Positions 52,829 through 61,259 of a stretch of DNA of 64,000 nucleotides are shown here, piece by piece; the first letter of the stretch is position 1; each line of letters starts with the position of its first letter. Below the pieces are notes generated by a model. The model was not told the DNA's origin. It did not search any database and saw nothing but the letters and a program-made list of their open reading frames with translations. A program made the translations under genes and the position numbers. The DNA comes from Bacteroides salyersiae WAL 10018 = DSM 18765 = JCM 12988 (lineage in GTDB: Bacteria > Bacteroidota > Bacteroidia > Bacteroidales > Bacteroidaceae). Where the stretch lies: the NCBI RefSeq assembly GCF_000381365.1, contig NZ_KB905468.1, positions 124,001-188,000 on the forward strand, read 5' to 3'.

Positions 52829-52891
52829 AAAAAAAGGAGCAACGCCTTGCTCCAACCTTTGTTAACCTTAAATCTAATACTATGAAAAACA
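52829..52891 (-). ncRNA. candidate FopS-like sRNA
   Basis: Minus-strand RNA of about 60 nt. Its start is predicted 6 nt after TACATTTG (52904-52897), and it ends in a Rho-independent terminator: GGAGCAAGGCGTTGCTCC at 52853-52836, followed by seven T. The region before the terminator, read in reverse complement, is GTTAACCTTAAATCTAATACT followed by ATG, which looks like the leader and start codon of SusC-type genes. An RNA antisense to such start regions has been described in Bacteroides (FopS family, recalled from the literature and not checked). No SusC gene is in this window, so targets lie elsewhere. Confidence 0.7.
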
Positions 52892-52896
52892 CATTG

Positions 52897-52927
52897 CAAA
52901 TGTACGGCTTTTGAGGATATCTGCAAA
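52897..52927 (-). promoter_or_regulatory. promoter of the sRNA
   Basis: On the minus strand TTTG (52927-52924), 19 bp, TACATTTG (52904-52897): exact consensus. Confidence 0.75.
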
Positions 52928-53027
52928 TAATCCAAGCAAAAAAGTATGTTTTACAACATTATTTAAGAGAAGCAGTAGAGTTTTTTACAATATATACCTC
53001 TGATTTTAACATCTGAAGCGTGGATAA

Positions 53028-53145
53028 TGAAGCCTCTCCCCCAGCCCTCTCCGTGGGAGAGGGAGCTAAGTTGGTTTTGTAACTAATTAATAAACAAGAG
53101 TATCTGTACGCCCTCTCCCACGGAGAGGGTTGGGGAGAGGCTTCA
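53028..53145. repeat. REP-like inverted repeat pair
   Basis: The arms (53028-53063 and 53111-53145) are near-complementary: TGAAGCCTCTCCCCCAGCCC... and CCCTCTCCCACGGAGAGGG.... Each arm also folds on itself (CCCTCTCC / GGGAGAGGG). About 47 bp of AT-rich spacer separate them. The GC-rich composition is unlike the surroundings; REP/BIME-type. Confidence 0.85.
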
Positions 53146-53325
53146 ATATCCCCTACACAAGTATTCAATAACAACATTCTACCTTTTTAATTTTATTCTT
53201 GTTTTAGTAACCCTCATCAATAAACTGTATTATAAATATCAACCCTATAAAATATAGAGAACGACTGTTACGTATGTCCAAGATGACCTATAGTCATTTA
53301 TTTTATAACTTTAATATATAATATT

Positions 53326-56300
53326 ATGAATTTAAAAAAACTGTTTACTATGGCAGCGCTTACAGCGTTATTGCCAGTAGTCCTGGCCAATAACCAGACT
53401 ACAAGTAGTATTGCTACTAATTCTCAATCAACCACGGCAGAAAACAATGCCCCCAGCTCTTTTATTGAGTTTAATGGTTCCGATCAGTATATGATGATTC
53501 CTCATCATGCCGATTTCAACATAACGACTACTGAATCATTTACCGTTTCATGCTGGGTAAAACGAAATGTTTTAGAAGCAGATACCCGTTTCGTCGTGAA
53601 ACGTGTAAAAAACAATGCCACCATCAAATCGGGATATGAATTATGGGGAAATGGCATAAGTAGTCAATTTTTCGCTGTGAATAGTCCCAATAATACAGGA
53701 GACCACAATAATTCCGTATCTGTCTATTCAAATATCCCCGGATATGCAGGTGAATGGCACCACATCGCTTTCGTCATTGATCGCACAGCAGGTATCATGT
53801 ACGAATATCACAACGGTACAGCAGTTGCCAACAGCGGAATCAAGCCCATTGCTCCTTGGGAATGCACTAATACATATGACGTTCTTGTCGGAGCCGGATT
53901 CTCTGAAGAAGACACACCTAATTATTTCCTTAACGGTGCTATTGGCGGTTTGCATTTCTACAAACGGGCTCTTTCGGCAGAGGAAATCACTGCAGATGCA
54001 ACGGCCGAAGTAGGCCCTGAGACAGACGGATTGGTGGCAGCCTATGATTTTCAGAATATTACAGGATTAAGAGTAACAGATATCAGCGGAAACGGACATA
54101 CCGGCACATTAGTCGGCTTTACAACCGAACTTCCGGAAATCACCTCGGTAACCCTTGCCCAGAACAGCAAATTTACCGGACGTGGAAATCCATACGATCA
54201 GATCCTTAAAGCAACTGTAACAATGGGAGGAACAGACGCTACACAGGCATTACATTCTGTGAAAATGAATTTAAACGGAACGACCAATTTAGCAGATATC
54301 ACGAAAATAAAAATCTATAAAACATCCGAAAACAAATTCGATGAACGCACAGCCCAAGATGCCATTTTATTAGGTGAATTTGTTCCCGCTGAAGGTGATA
54401 TGACATGCGAATTTACAAATGCAACCATCCAATCCGGTACAAGCTATTTGTGGATATGCGCTGAAATATCGGAAACAGCAAACGAAGGTTCAAAAATCGA
54501 TGCAGAACTGCATGAAATAACCACTGAAAGCCAAGCTTTCGAAATCGAAAATCCCGCTCCAACCGGAAGTCGTGAAATATTGCTGAAACGCCGCCTGGTA
54601 TTTGCCCCGGGTGATTATGATTCAAAGAACTGGCGTATACCGGCATTACTTCAACTTTCAGACGGCACATTATTAGCAACTACCGACAAACGCAAATATA
54701 ACGAAACAGACCTTCCGGAAGACATTGACATCGTTTCGCGTTATAGTACCGACGGTGGTCTCACTTGGAGTGAACCTGTAACCATTGCTGAAGGTAAAGG
54801 ATATAAAAAAGGATACGGTGATGCAGTCATCGTTGAGGCAGCCAACGGCGATGTAGTGTGCGGATTCGTTGGTGGAAACGGACTTTGGGCCTCTTCCGCA
54901 TCCGACCCTCAATGGTCGTATATCACTATCAGTCATGATAAAGGACGTACTTGGGAAGAGCCTAAAAACGTTACAGATCTGTTATGGGGAAGCAATTGTG
55001 ATAATGCAGAACGCAAAGCCTTTACCCACTCTTTCTTCGGTTCCGGAAACGGTTTACGTCTGACTCGCGGAGAACACGCAGGACGCATCATGTTTGTTGC
55101 AGCAATGGGCTCCGGAAACCAGTTACACAATTATGCCGTTTATTCAGACGACAATGGTGCTACCTGGACAGTATCAGAACGTGCATTCAGCAATGGAGAT
55201 GAAGCGAAAGTGGTAGAACTCAATGATGGCCGTGTATTAATGAGCGTTCGTCAAAGCGGTTACCGTGGTTACAGCATCTCTACAGACGGTGGAGAAACCT
55301 GGGGAGCCCAATCAAACTGGAACGAAATCAATACCAATGCCTGCAACGGTGATATCATCCGCTATACAGCAACAGATCAAGGCTTCAATAAAGACCGTCT
55401 GTTACATTCCATTCCTAATTCTTCTTCACGCCAGAACGTAAGTATATTTATCAGTTATGATGAAGGGGAAACATGGCCGACAGTAAAATCCATATGCCCA
55501 TACAACTCTGTATATTCATCTCTCACCATCCTTCCCGACGGTACAATCGGAGCATATGTAGAAGAAAATCCGGAAGGAGCCTGCTCACTCTATTTTATGA
55601 ATTTCTCTCTGGAATGGCTGACTGATGGCCAAGATGTATACACTCCTGCCGGTGAAATTCTGGAACAGGTAGAAACTCCTGTTTTCGATCCGGCCGGTAC
55701 GCGTTTGGAAGAGGGAGAAACATCTGAAGTTACAATCACATGCAGCACTCCGGATGCCGTAATCTATTATACATTGGACGGAACAATGCCTAATGCCCAG
55801 TCGGAAGTCTATACAGAACCGATTTTAGTATCTTCGGCAGTCACCATCAAAGCAATAGCTATCAAAGAAGGTATGACCAACAGTAAAGTTGCAACAGCAG
55901 AATTCACATATCCTGCCTATTGTACTCCGGATTATGAATCAAACCACACCCGCTATCTGACCTCTATATCTGTTACCGATGGTACCAATGAATTTACAAG
56001 CAGTCAGATTCAGACTGCAAAAACTCCCCGTCCGGTATACGTTGACAAAACAGATGAAATAATCTCCACTAAAGCCGGTGCAACGCTAAATCCGAGTACG
56101 GTATGGAACTTTGAATGGATGCATGCTTATGTATATGTAGATTATAATAAAGATAAAGAGTTCGACATCACCCTCAACGCAGACGGTAATAATGAAGGGG
56201 AATTAGTATCATATACATTCTATTCAGAAGACGGAGGTGCTGATGGTACAAATAGTTTAGGAGACCAGAAAAAAAATAATGTTGGAGCCAATGGTGCTCT

Positions 56301-56685
56301 CCCACGTTTCATTCTGCCGGAAAATCTTTCAGCAGGCGACTATCGCATCCGTTTCAAAATTGACTGGAACAGCCTTGCTCCTTGTGGAAGTGTCATTTCC
56401 GGAAACCATATTGCAAGCAATGGAGGAGCTATTGTCGATTTCACCCTTAGAATTGAGTCGGGAGATGTTGCCGTTAAAGACGTACAAGACGCTCCGAAAA
56501 CAACATTTACCGGTGTAACCGGAGGTATTATGGTTCAAGGACAAGATTGTACAGCCAACATATACGATGGACAAGGCCGTCTAATTATAAAGAAAGCAGT
56601 TGCAAATGGATCGTTTGTTTCCCTTTCTGCCGGCTTCTACATTGTCCGTAATGGAAAAGACAATGCAAAAGTAATTGTAAAGTAA
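53326..56685 (+). CDS. multidomain exo-alpha-sialidase
   Basis: 1119-aa exported sialidase (signal MNLKKLFTMAALTALLPVVLA). An N-terminal LamG/concanavalin domain (residues about 42-240) precedes a BNR-associated N-domain (270-420) and a catalytic six-bladed propeller (about 425-765). The arginine motif is WRIP at 436-439, and Asp-boxes include YSTDGGLTW, ISHDKGRTW, YSDDNGATW, ISTDGGETW and ISYDEGETW. After it come a chitobiase-type FN3-like module (AVIYYTLDGTMPNAQSEVY), a GEVED-like domain (WNFEWMHAYVYVDYNKDKEF) and a short sorting-like tail (LSAGFYIVRNGKDNAKVIVK). It removes terminal sialic acids from mucin or host glycans. It stands alone here, with no SusC/SusD pair nearby. Confidence 0.92.
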   Translation: MNLKKLFTMAALTALLPVVLANNQTTSSIATNSQSTTAENNAPSSFIEFNGSDQYMMIPHHADFNITTTESFTVSCWVKRNVLEADTRFVVKRVKNNATIKSGYELWGNGISSQFFAVNSPNNTGDHNNSVSVYSNIPGYAGEWHHIAFVIDRTAGIMYEYHNGTAVANSGIKPIAPWECTNTYDVLVGAGFSEEDTPNYFLNGAIGGLHFYKRALSAEEITADATAEVGPETDGLVAAYDFQNITGLRVTDISGNGHTGTLVGFTTELPEITSVTLAQNSKFTGRGNPYDQILKATVTMGGTDATQALHSVKMNLNGTTNLADITKIKIYKTSENKFDERTAQDAILLGEFVPAEGDMTCEFTNATIQSGTSYLWICAEISETANEGSKIDAELHEITTESQAFEIENPAPTGSREILLKRRLVFAPGDYDSKNWRIPALLQLSDGTLLATTDKRKYNETDLPEDIDIVSRYSTDGGLTWSEPVTIAEGKGYKKGYGDAVIVEAANGDVVCGFVGGNGLWASSASDPQWSYITISHDKGRTWEEPKNVTDLLWGSNCDNAERKAFTHSFFGSGNGLRLTRGEHAGRIMFVAAMGSGNQLHNYAVYSDDNGATWTVSERAFSNGDEAKVVELNDGRVLMSVRQSGYRGYSISTDGGETWGAQSNWNEINTNACNGDIIRYTATDQGFNKDRLLHSIPNSSSRQNVSIFISYDEGETWPTVKSICPYNSVYSSLTILPDGTIGAYVEENPEGACSLYFMNFSLEWLTDGQDVYTPAGEILEQVETPVFDPAGTRLEEGETSEVTITCSTPDAVIYYTLDGTMPNAQSEVYTEPILVSSAVTIKAIAIKEGMTNSKVATAEFTYPAYCTPDYESNHTRYLTSISVTDGTNEFTSSQIQTAKTPRPVYVDKTDEIISTKAGATLNPSTVWNFEWMHAYVYVDYNKDKEFDITLNADGNNEGELVSYTFYSEDGGADGTNSLGDQKKNNVGANGALPRFILPENLSAGDYRIRFKIDWNSLAPCGSVISGNHIASNGGAIVDFTLRIESGDVAVKDVQDAPKTTFTGVTGGIMVQGQDCTANIYDGQGRLIIKKAVANGSFVSLSAGFYIVRNGKDNAKVIVK

Positions 56686-56758
56686 TAGAAATAGGATTCT
56701 CAAAACGAGAACAATAGCCTATATTTGACCTACAAATTACAGACTGTAATCAGAATTT

Positions 56759-56803
56759 CCCCTTACTCTTATCCTTAAAACGTCCAAAGGATAAAGTAAG
56801 GGG
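56759..56803 (+). terminator. terminator after the sialidase gene
   Basis: Hairpin CCCCTTACTCTTATCCTT / AAGGATAAAGTAAGGGG with a loop of about 10 bases, followed by ATTTCT, 74 bp after the stop. Confidence 0.8.
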
Positions 56804-56873
56804 ATTTCTACTATATGAATCAGAAGTGATCTCACTGGAAATCGGAATCAAAGAAGTAACCCGCATAAGAAAA

Positions 56874-56913
56874 CAAAAAAATAGGAGCAGGATATCCCAC
56901 AATCCCACTCCTA
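56874..56913 (-). terminator. terminator of the methylmalonyl-CoA mutase operon
   Basis: On the minus strand TAGGAGTGGGAT, loop, ATCCTGCTCCTA followed by TTTTTTT, 26 bp after the stop of the large-subunit gene. Confidence 0.85.
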
Positions 56914-56938
56914 CCCTATCTACATTAAGATATATCTT

Positions 56939-59086
56939 TTATTCCTCATCCATCAAGATTTCCAGAATCTGACAAGCCGCCTTTGCAACCGGAGTACCCG
57001 GACCAAAGATAGCAGCCACACCCGCTTTATAAAGGAAATCGTAATCCTGAGCCGGAATAACACCACCGGCAATCACTACAATATCTTCACGTCCTAACTT
57101 CTTCAATTCTTCAATGATCTGTGGAACCAGCGTTTTGTGTCCGGCAGCCAGCGAAGAAACACCTACTACATGAACGTCATTCTCAACGGCTTCACGAGCA
57201 GCTTCGGCCGGAGTCTGGAACAACGGTCCCATATCCACATCGAAGCCACAGTCGGCATAACCGGTTGCTACCACTTTGGCACCACGGTCGTGACCGTCCT
57301 GTCCCATTTTCGCAATCATGATACGAGGTTGACGTCCCTCTTTCTTTGCAAACTTCTCGGTGAGTTCACAAGCACGTTTGAAGTCGCTATCGTTTTTACT
57401 TTCTGATGAATACACGCCTGATATAGTTCTGATTACTGCTTTATAACGTCCTACAATCTTCTCGCAAGCATAAGAGATTTCTCCTAATGTGGCACGTACA
57501 CGGGCGGCTTCTACAGCCAACTCGAGCAGGTTACCTTCTTTCGTTTCCACACACTTGGTAATAGCGGCAAGCGCTTTGTCAACCTCTTCTTGATTCCGGC
57601 CCTCTTTCAACCGTTTCAAGTTCTCAATCTGCTCAATACGAACGGCTGTATTATCGATCTCTAAAATATCGATCGGTGCTTCTTTTTCCAGACGATACTT
57701 GTTCACACCCACAATCGTTTGCGAACCGGAGTCGATACGGGCTTGCGTACGGGCAGCCGCTTCTTCGATACGCATCTTAGGAATACCGGTTTCGATAGCC
57801 TTTGCCATCCCACCCAACTTTTCAATCTCCTGAATATGTTCCCAAGCACTGTGAGCCAGTTCATTCGTCAGATTCTCCACATAATAAGAACCTCCCCAAG
57901 GGTCAACGTTCTTACAAACATACGTCTCTTCCTGAATATAAATCTGAGTATTACGGGCAATACGTGCCGAAAAATCTGTCGGCAAAGCGATGGCCTCGTC
58001 AAGCGCATTCGTATGCAATGATTGAGTATGTCCCAATGCGGCAGCCATTGCTTCGATACAAGTACGTCCCACATTATTGAACGGATCCTGTTCTGTCAGC
58101 GACCAGCCTGATGTCTGAGAGTGAGTACGCAATGCCAATGACTTCGGATTTTTCGGATTGAACTGTTTCACGATCTTGGCCCATAGCATACGGGCAGCGC
58201 GCATCTTGGCTATTTCCATAAAATGATTGGTACCGATAGCCCAGAAGAAAGAGAGACGCGGGGCAAAAGCGTCGATGTCGATTCCGGCAGCCACACCCGC
58301 ACGAAGATATTCCAAACCGTCGGCTAAAGTATAGGCTAACTCGATATCGGCCGTAGCACCGGCTTCCTGCATATGATAACCGGAAATAGATATAGAGTTG
58401 AACTTTGGCATCTTCCGTGAAGTATACTCAAAAATATCAGAGATAATCTTCATAGAGAATGCAGGCGGATAAATATAAGTATTACGCACCATGAACTCTT
58501 TCAGAATGTCATTCTGAATAGTCCCTGCCATTTCTTCCAGTTTGGCTCCCTGTTCGAGCCCCGCATTGATATAGAAAGCAAGCACCGGAAGTACAGCGCC
58601 GTTCATTGTCATGGATACCGACATCTTATTCAAAGGAATGCCATCGAACAGCACTTTCATATTTTCAAGCGAACAGATGGACACACCGGCTTTACCAACA
58701 TCGCCTACTACCCGTTCGTGATCGGGGTCGTAGCCACGGTGAGTAGCCAAGTCGAATGCAACAGACAAACCTTTCTGCCCGGAAGCCAAGTTACGACGAT
58801 AGAAAGCATTCGACTCCTCGGCAGTAGAAAATCCGGCATACTGACGGATTGTCCAGGGACGCAACGTATACATCACCGAATACGGACCGCGCAGATAAGG
58901 AGGAATACCGGCCGCATAGTCCAGATGTTCCATTCCTTCCAGATCTTCTTTTGTATAAACAGGCTTCACGCAGATATGTTCCGGAGTCTTCCAATTAGCT
59001 TCGATTCCGTTTGCCTTTTGCCATTCAGCACCATTAGCGGGCTGAAATGCTGCGTATATATCTAAATTTTTGAAATCTTTTCTCAT
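56939..59086 (-). CDS. mutB: methylmalonyl-CoA mutase large subunit
   Basis: Coenzyme-B12-dependent isomerase of succinyl-CoA and methylmalonyl-CoA, the branch that leads from succinate to propionate in Bacteroides. The 715-aa alpha chain has the TIM-barrel half (YLRGPYSVMYTLRPWTIRQYAGFSTAEESNAFYRRNLASGQKGLSVAFDLATHRGYD) with active-site residues, and the C-terminal cobalamin-binding domain with GQDGHDRGAKVVATGYADCGFDVD, where the His of DxHxxG is the axial ligand. It lies 43 bp after the small-subunit gene, in one operon. I saw no cobalamin riboswitch upstream, so B12 control is not evident here. Confidence 0.97.
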   Translation of the reverse strand: MRKDFKNLDIYAAFQPANGAEWQKANGIEANWKTPEHICVKPVYTKEDLEGMEHLDYAAGIPPYLRGPYSVMYTLRPWTIRQYAGFSTAEESNAFYRRNLASGQKGLSVAFDLATHRGYDPDHERVVGDVGKAGVSICSLENMKVLFDGIPLNKMSVSMTMNGAVLPVLAFYINAGLEQGAKLEEMAGTIQNDILKEFMVRNTYIYPPAFSMKIISDIFEYTSRKMPKFNSISISGYHMQEAGATADIELAYTLADGLEYLRAGVAAGIDIDAFAPRLSFFWAIGTNHFMEIAKMRAARMLWAKIVKQFNPKNPKSLALRTHSQTSGWSLTEQDPFNNVGRTCIEAMAAALGHTQSLHTNALDEAIALPTDFSARIARNTQIYIQEETYVCKNVDPWGGSYYVENLTNELAHSAWEHIQEIEKLGGMAKAIETGIPKMRIEEAAARTQARIDSGSQTIVGVNKYRLEKEAPIDILEIDNTAVRIEQIENLKRLKEGRNQEEVDKALAAITKCVETKEGNLLELAVEAARVRATLGEISYACEKIVGRYKAVIRTISGVYSSESKNDSDFKRACELTEKFAKKEGRQPRIMIAKMGQDGHDRGAKVVATGYADCGFDVDMGPLFQTPAEAAREAVENDVHVVGVSSLAAGHKTLVPQIIEELKKLGREDIVVIAGGVIPAQDYDFLYKAGVAAIFGPGTPVAKAACQILEILMDEE

Positions 59087-59129
59087 GTTGTTTATTTACG
59101 ATTTAGCGATTTACGATTCAGGACTGAAA

Positions 59130-61028
59130 TCACTTTAGTAATTTGGCATTAAACTCCTTTAAAGTATCAAGTACATTGACACGTACGTGAATGAAATTCT
59201 CGATACCGGCTGCTTTCAATTCGTCCATACAGGCAGGAGCACCGGCAACTATAAACATTGCACGGCCATTCACCGCTTCAAATGCAGGAACAGCGTATTC
59301 GGCATATTCATCGTCGCTGGAGCAAAGTACCACGATGTCAGCCTTGGCTGCCATTGCTGCCTCCACACCTTCTTCTACGGTTTTAAAACCTAAATTATCG
59401 ATTACTTCATATCCGGCACAAGCCAAGAAGTTACATGAATACTGTGCACGTGCCTGACGCATAGCTAAATTACCGATTGTCAACATGAACGCTTTCGGAC
59501 GCTTACCGGATGCTTCAGTTTCAAGACGTAATGCTTCGAATTCGCTGGCAGCACGGTCAAAGTTCAAAGTAGCGACCTCTTTTTCACATGTATTGTGTCC
59601 ACCACAACAACATTTTGCCTCCACCGGTTTTTTGTCGCCCGCTTTCTCATTAAAGTTCGGAAACTGGTTGGTACCTAACAATATTTCACGGCGCTGGGCT
59701 ACTGCTTTGTGACGGGCTTTGTTGCTTTCGTTTACAGCAGCCTGCACTGTACCGGCTTTCAGGGCAGCGTAGAAACCGCCTTCTTCTTCAACAGCCAAGA
59801 AAAGCTCCCACGCTTGTTTTGCGATAGATACTGTCAGGTTTTCAATATAATATGAACCGGCAGCCGGATCCACCACTTTGTCGAAATGTGATTCTTCTTT
59901 CAGCAATAACTGCTGGTTACGAGCCAGACGTTCAGAGAATTCATCCGGTGTTTCATAAGTCTTATCAAACGGTACTACGGTCATCGAATCAACGCCTCCC
60001 AAAGCGGCACTCATAGCCTCGGTTTGTGTACGCAATAAATTAACATGGGCATCAAACAGGGTCAGATTAAAAGTGGAAGTCTCCGCATGGATTCTCATCT
60101 TCGCAGCACAACGGCATTCTCCGTTCGGACCTTTATTTTCACAGTCACGCAGACATTCAGGATGGTAGGATGCTACGATATTTGCCCACAACATGCGTGC
60201 TGCACGGAATTTTGCAATTTCAAGGAAATAGTTGGAACTGATACCGAAATTAAATTTTATCTTCTTCGCTACCAAGGCGGCAGGCAATCCGGCTTCAGTC
60301 AGTTGGTTCATGTATTCATTACCCCAGGCAAGCGCATAACCCAATTCCTGGGAAATATAAGCACCTGCATTATTCAATGAAAGCGCATTTACATTCAATA
60401 CCCGGTAGAAAGGCAGTGGCTGGATCGCTTCGAGCAATGCTTTTGCTGTCTGAATCATGTCTCCTTTTTCCTTTCCACGAGACAACATCTTATTAAAATA
60501 ATCAAAGTTGATAGAACCCTGCAGCTTCTTCACATCATAATCTTTCTTCTGGAAATAAGCTACCAGAAGATTTGCCAGTTCTACTACATGACCTTGACAG
60601 GTAGAGAAATTGAGTTCTATACACTCCGCACAGATATCATTCAGCAAAGTTTCGATATACTCCGCGTTGAGTTCTTTCGCTTTCACATGGAAAGAAAGAG
60701 AATCGATTCCCTTATTCAATATATCCAATGCTTTGGCATTTGCCTCTTGCGGACATTCCACCTTAATTTCCTGACGAACGAACCATTCGTTATTGTCCTT
60801 TTTGGTTCCTCTCAGGTAGGGAAATTCTCCGGGAAGCGCATCGGTTGTTTTCAGTCCTTCAAGGTCTTCCATCCGATAGAAAGGTTTTACCTTGAATCCT
60901 TCGTTTGTCTTCCAAACGAGTTTCTTCTCAAAATCAGCGCCCTTGAGGTCGGCTGTCACTTTCTCCATCCACTGTTCTGTAGATACCGGAGAAAAATCCG
61001 AGAAGAGTTTTTCTTTACTGTCTGCCAT
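59130..61028 (-). CDS. mutA: methylmalonyl-CoA mutase small subunit
   Basis: 632-aa beta chain of the heterodimeric mutase. It has the same two-part plan as the large subunit (TIM barrel about residues 50-430, B12-like fold about 490-632), but the DxHxxG axial-ligand motif is absent; the corresponding part reads LTIGNLAMRQARAQYSCNFLACAGYEV. It is therefore the non-catalytic subunit, as in Propionibacterium mutA. A cysteine-rich linker (AKCCCGGHNTCEKE, about 455-470) is unusual and may bind a metal. It is the first gene of the operon, with a TATCTTTG box 78 bp before the start. Confidence 0.95.
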   Translation of the reverse strand: MADSKEKLFSDFSPVSTEQWMEKVTADLKGADFEKKLVWKTNEGFKVKPFYRMEDLEGLKTTDALPGEFPYLRGTKKDNNEWFVRQEIKVECPQEANAKALDILNKGIDSLSFHVKAKELNAEYIETLLNDICAECIELNFSTCQGHVVELANLLVAYFQKKDYDVKKLQGSINFDYFNKMLSRGKEKGDMIQTAKALLEAIQPLPFYRVLNVNALSLNNAGAYISQELGYALAWGNEYMNQLTEAGLPAALVAKKIKFNFGISSNYFLEIAKFRAARMLWANIVASYHPECLRDCENKGPNGECRCAAKMRIHAETSTFNLTLFDAHVNLLRTQTEAMSAALGGVDSMTVVPFDKTYETPDEFSERLARNQQLLLKEESHFDKVVDPAAGSYYIENLTVSIAKQAWELFLAVEEEGGFYAALKAGTVQAAVNESNKARHKAVAQRREILLGTNQFPNFNEKAGDKKPVEAKCCCGGHNTCEKEVATLNFDRAASEFEALRLETEASGKRPKAFMLTIGNLAMRQARAQYSCNFLACAGYEVIDNLGFKTVEEGVEAAMAAKADIVVLCSSDDEYAEYAVPAFEAVNGRAMFIVAGAPACMDELKAAGIENFIHVRVNVLDTLKEFNAKLLK

Positions 61029-61105
61029 AGTTTATTATAAATTTAAAATAAGATTAGTATTATCTTTATCTTAATGAATCTTTCCAAGTGTTGCTTTTAG
61101 AGAGA

Positions 61106-61113
61106 CAAAGATA
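61106..61113 (-). promoter_or_regulatory. -7 box TATCTTTG of the mutase operon
   Basis: On the minus strand TATCTTTG, 78 bp before the mutA start at 61028. The leader holds no recognised riboswitch. Confidence 0.55.
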
Positions 61114-61202
61114 GGCAAATAGTTCTAATGAGGTACTTTTTTTAGAGAAAATTCGCACAGGGAGGTAGCAGGGTGTCATCAACAAATAAAAGAGAGAAAA
61201 TA

Positions 61203-61234
61203 TTTGATTACCTCCGTTGTTATAGCTAATTTTG
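61203..61234 (+). promoter_or_regulatory. promoter of the AspT/YidE-like gene
   Basis: TTTG (61203-61206), 20 bp, TAATTTTG (61227-61234): consensus match, 26 bp before the start at 61260. Confidence 0.75.
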
Positions 61235-61259
61235 TCGCAATTTTAATAAAAAAACTACT

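Larger units (their letters stand above)
52765..53325. other. 561-bp intergenic region: sRNA and inverted repeat
   Basis: Between topB (minus) and the sialidase gene (plus). It holds the topB promoter box, the candidate sRNA at 52829-52891 with its promoter, and the inverted repeat at 53028-53145. The last 180 bp before the sialidase ATG contain no recognised promoter box. Confidence 0.7.

Noticed and set aside
52882..52914. 10-codon plus-strand ORF starting ATGAAAAACACA
   Set aside because: It looks like a SusC start but ends after 10 codons. The minus strand has a consensus promoter and terminator, so an antisense-type sRNA explains the sequence better.
61029..61259. Cobalamin riboswitch before the B12-dependent mutase genes
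   Set aside because: I looked for the B12-box (GCCACTG) and a long structured leader and saw neither.
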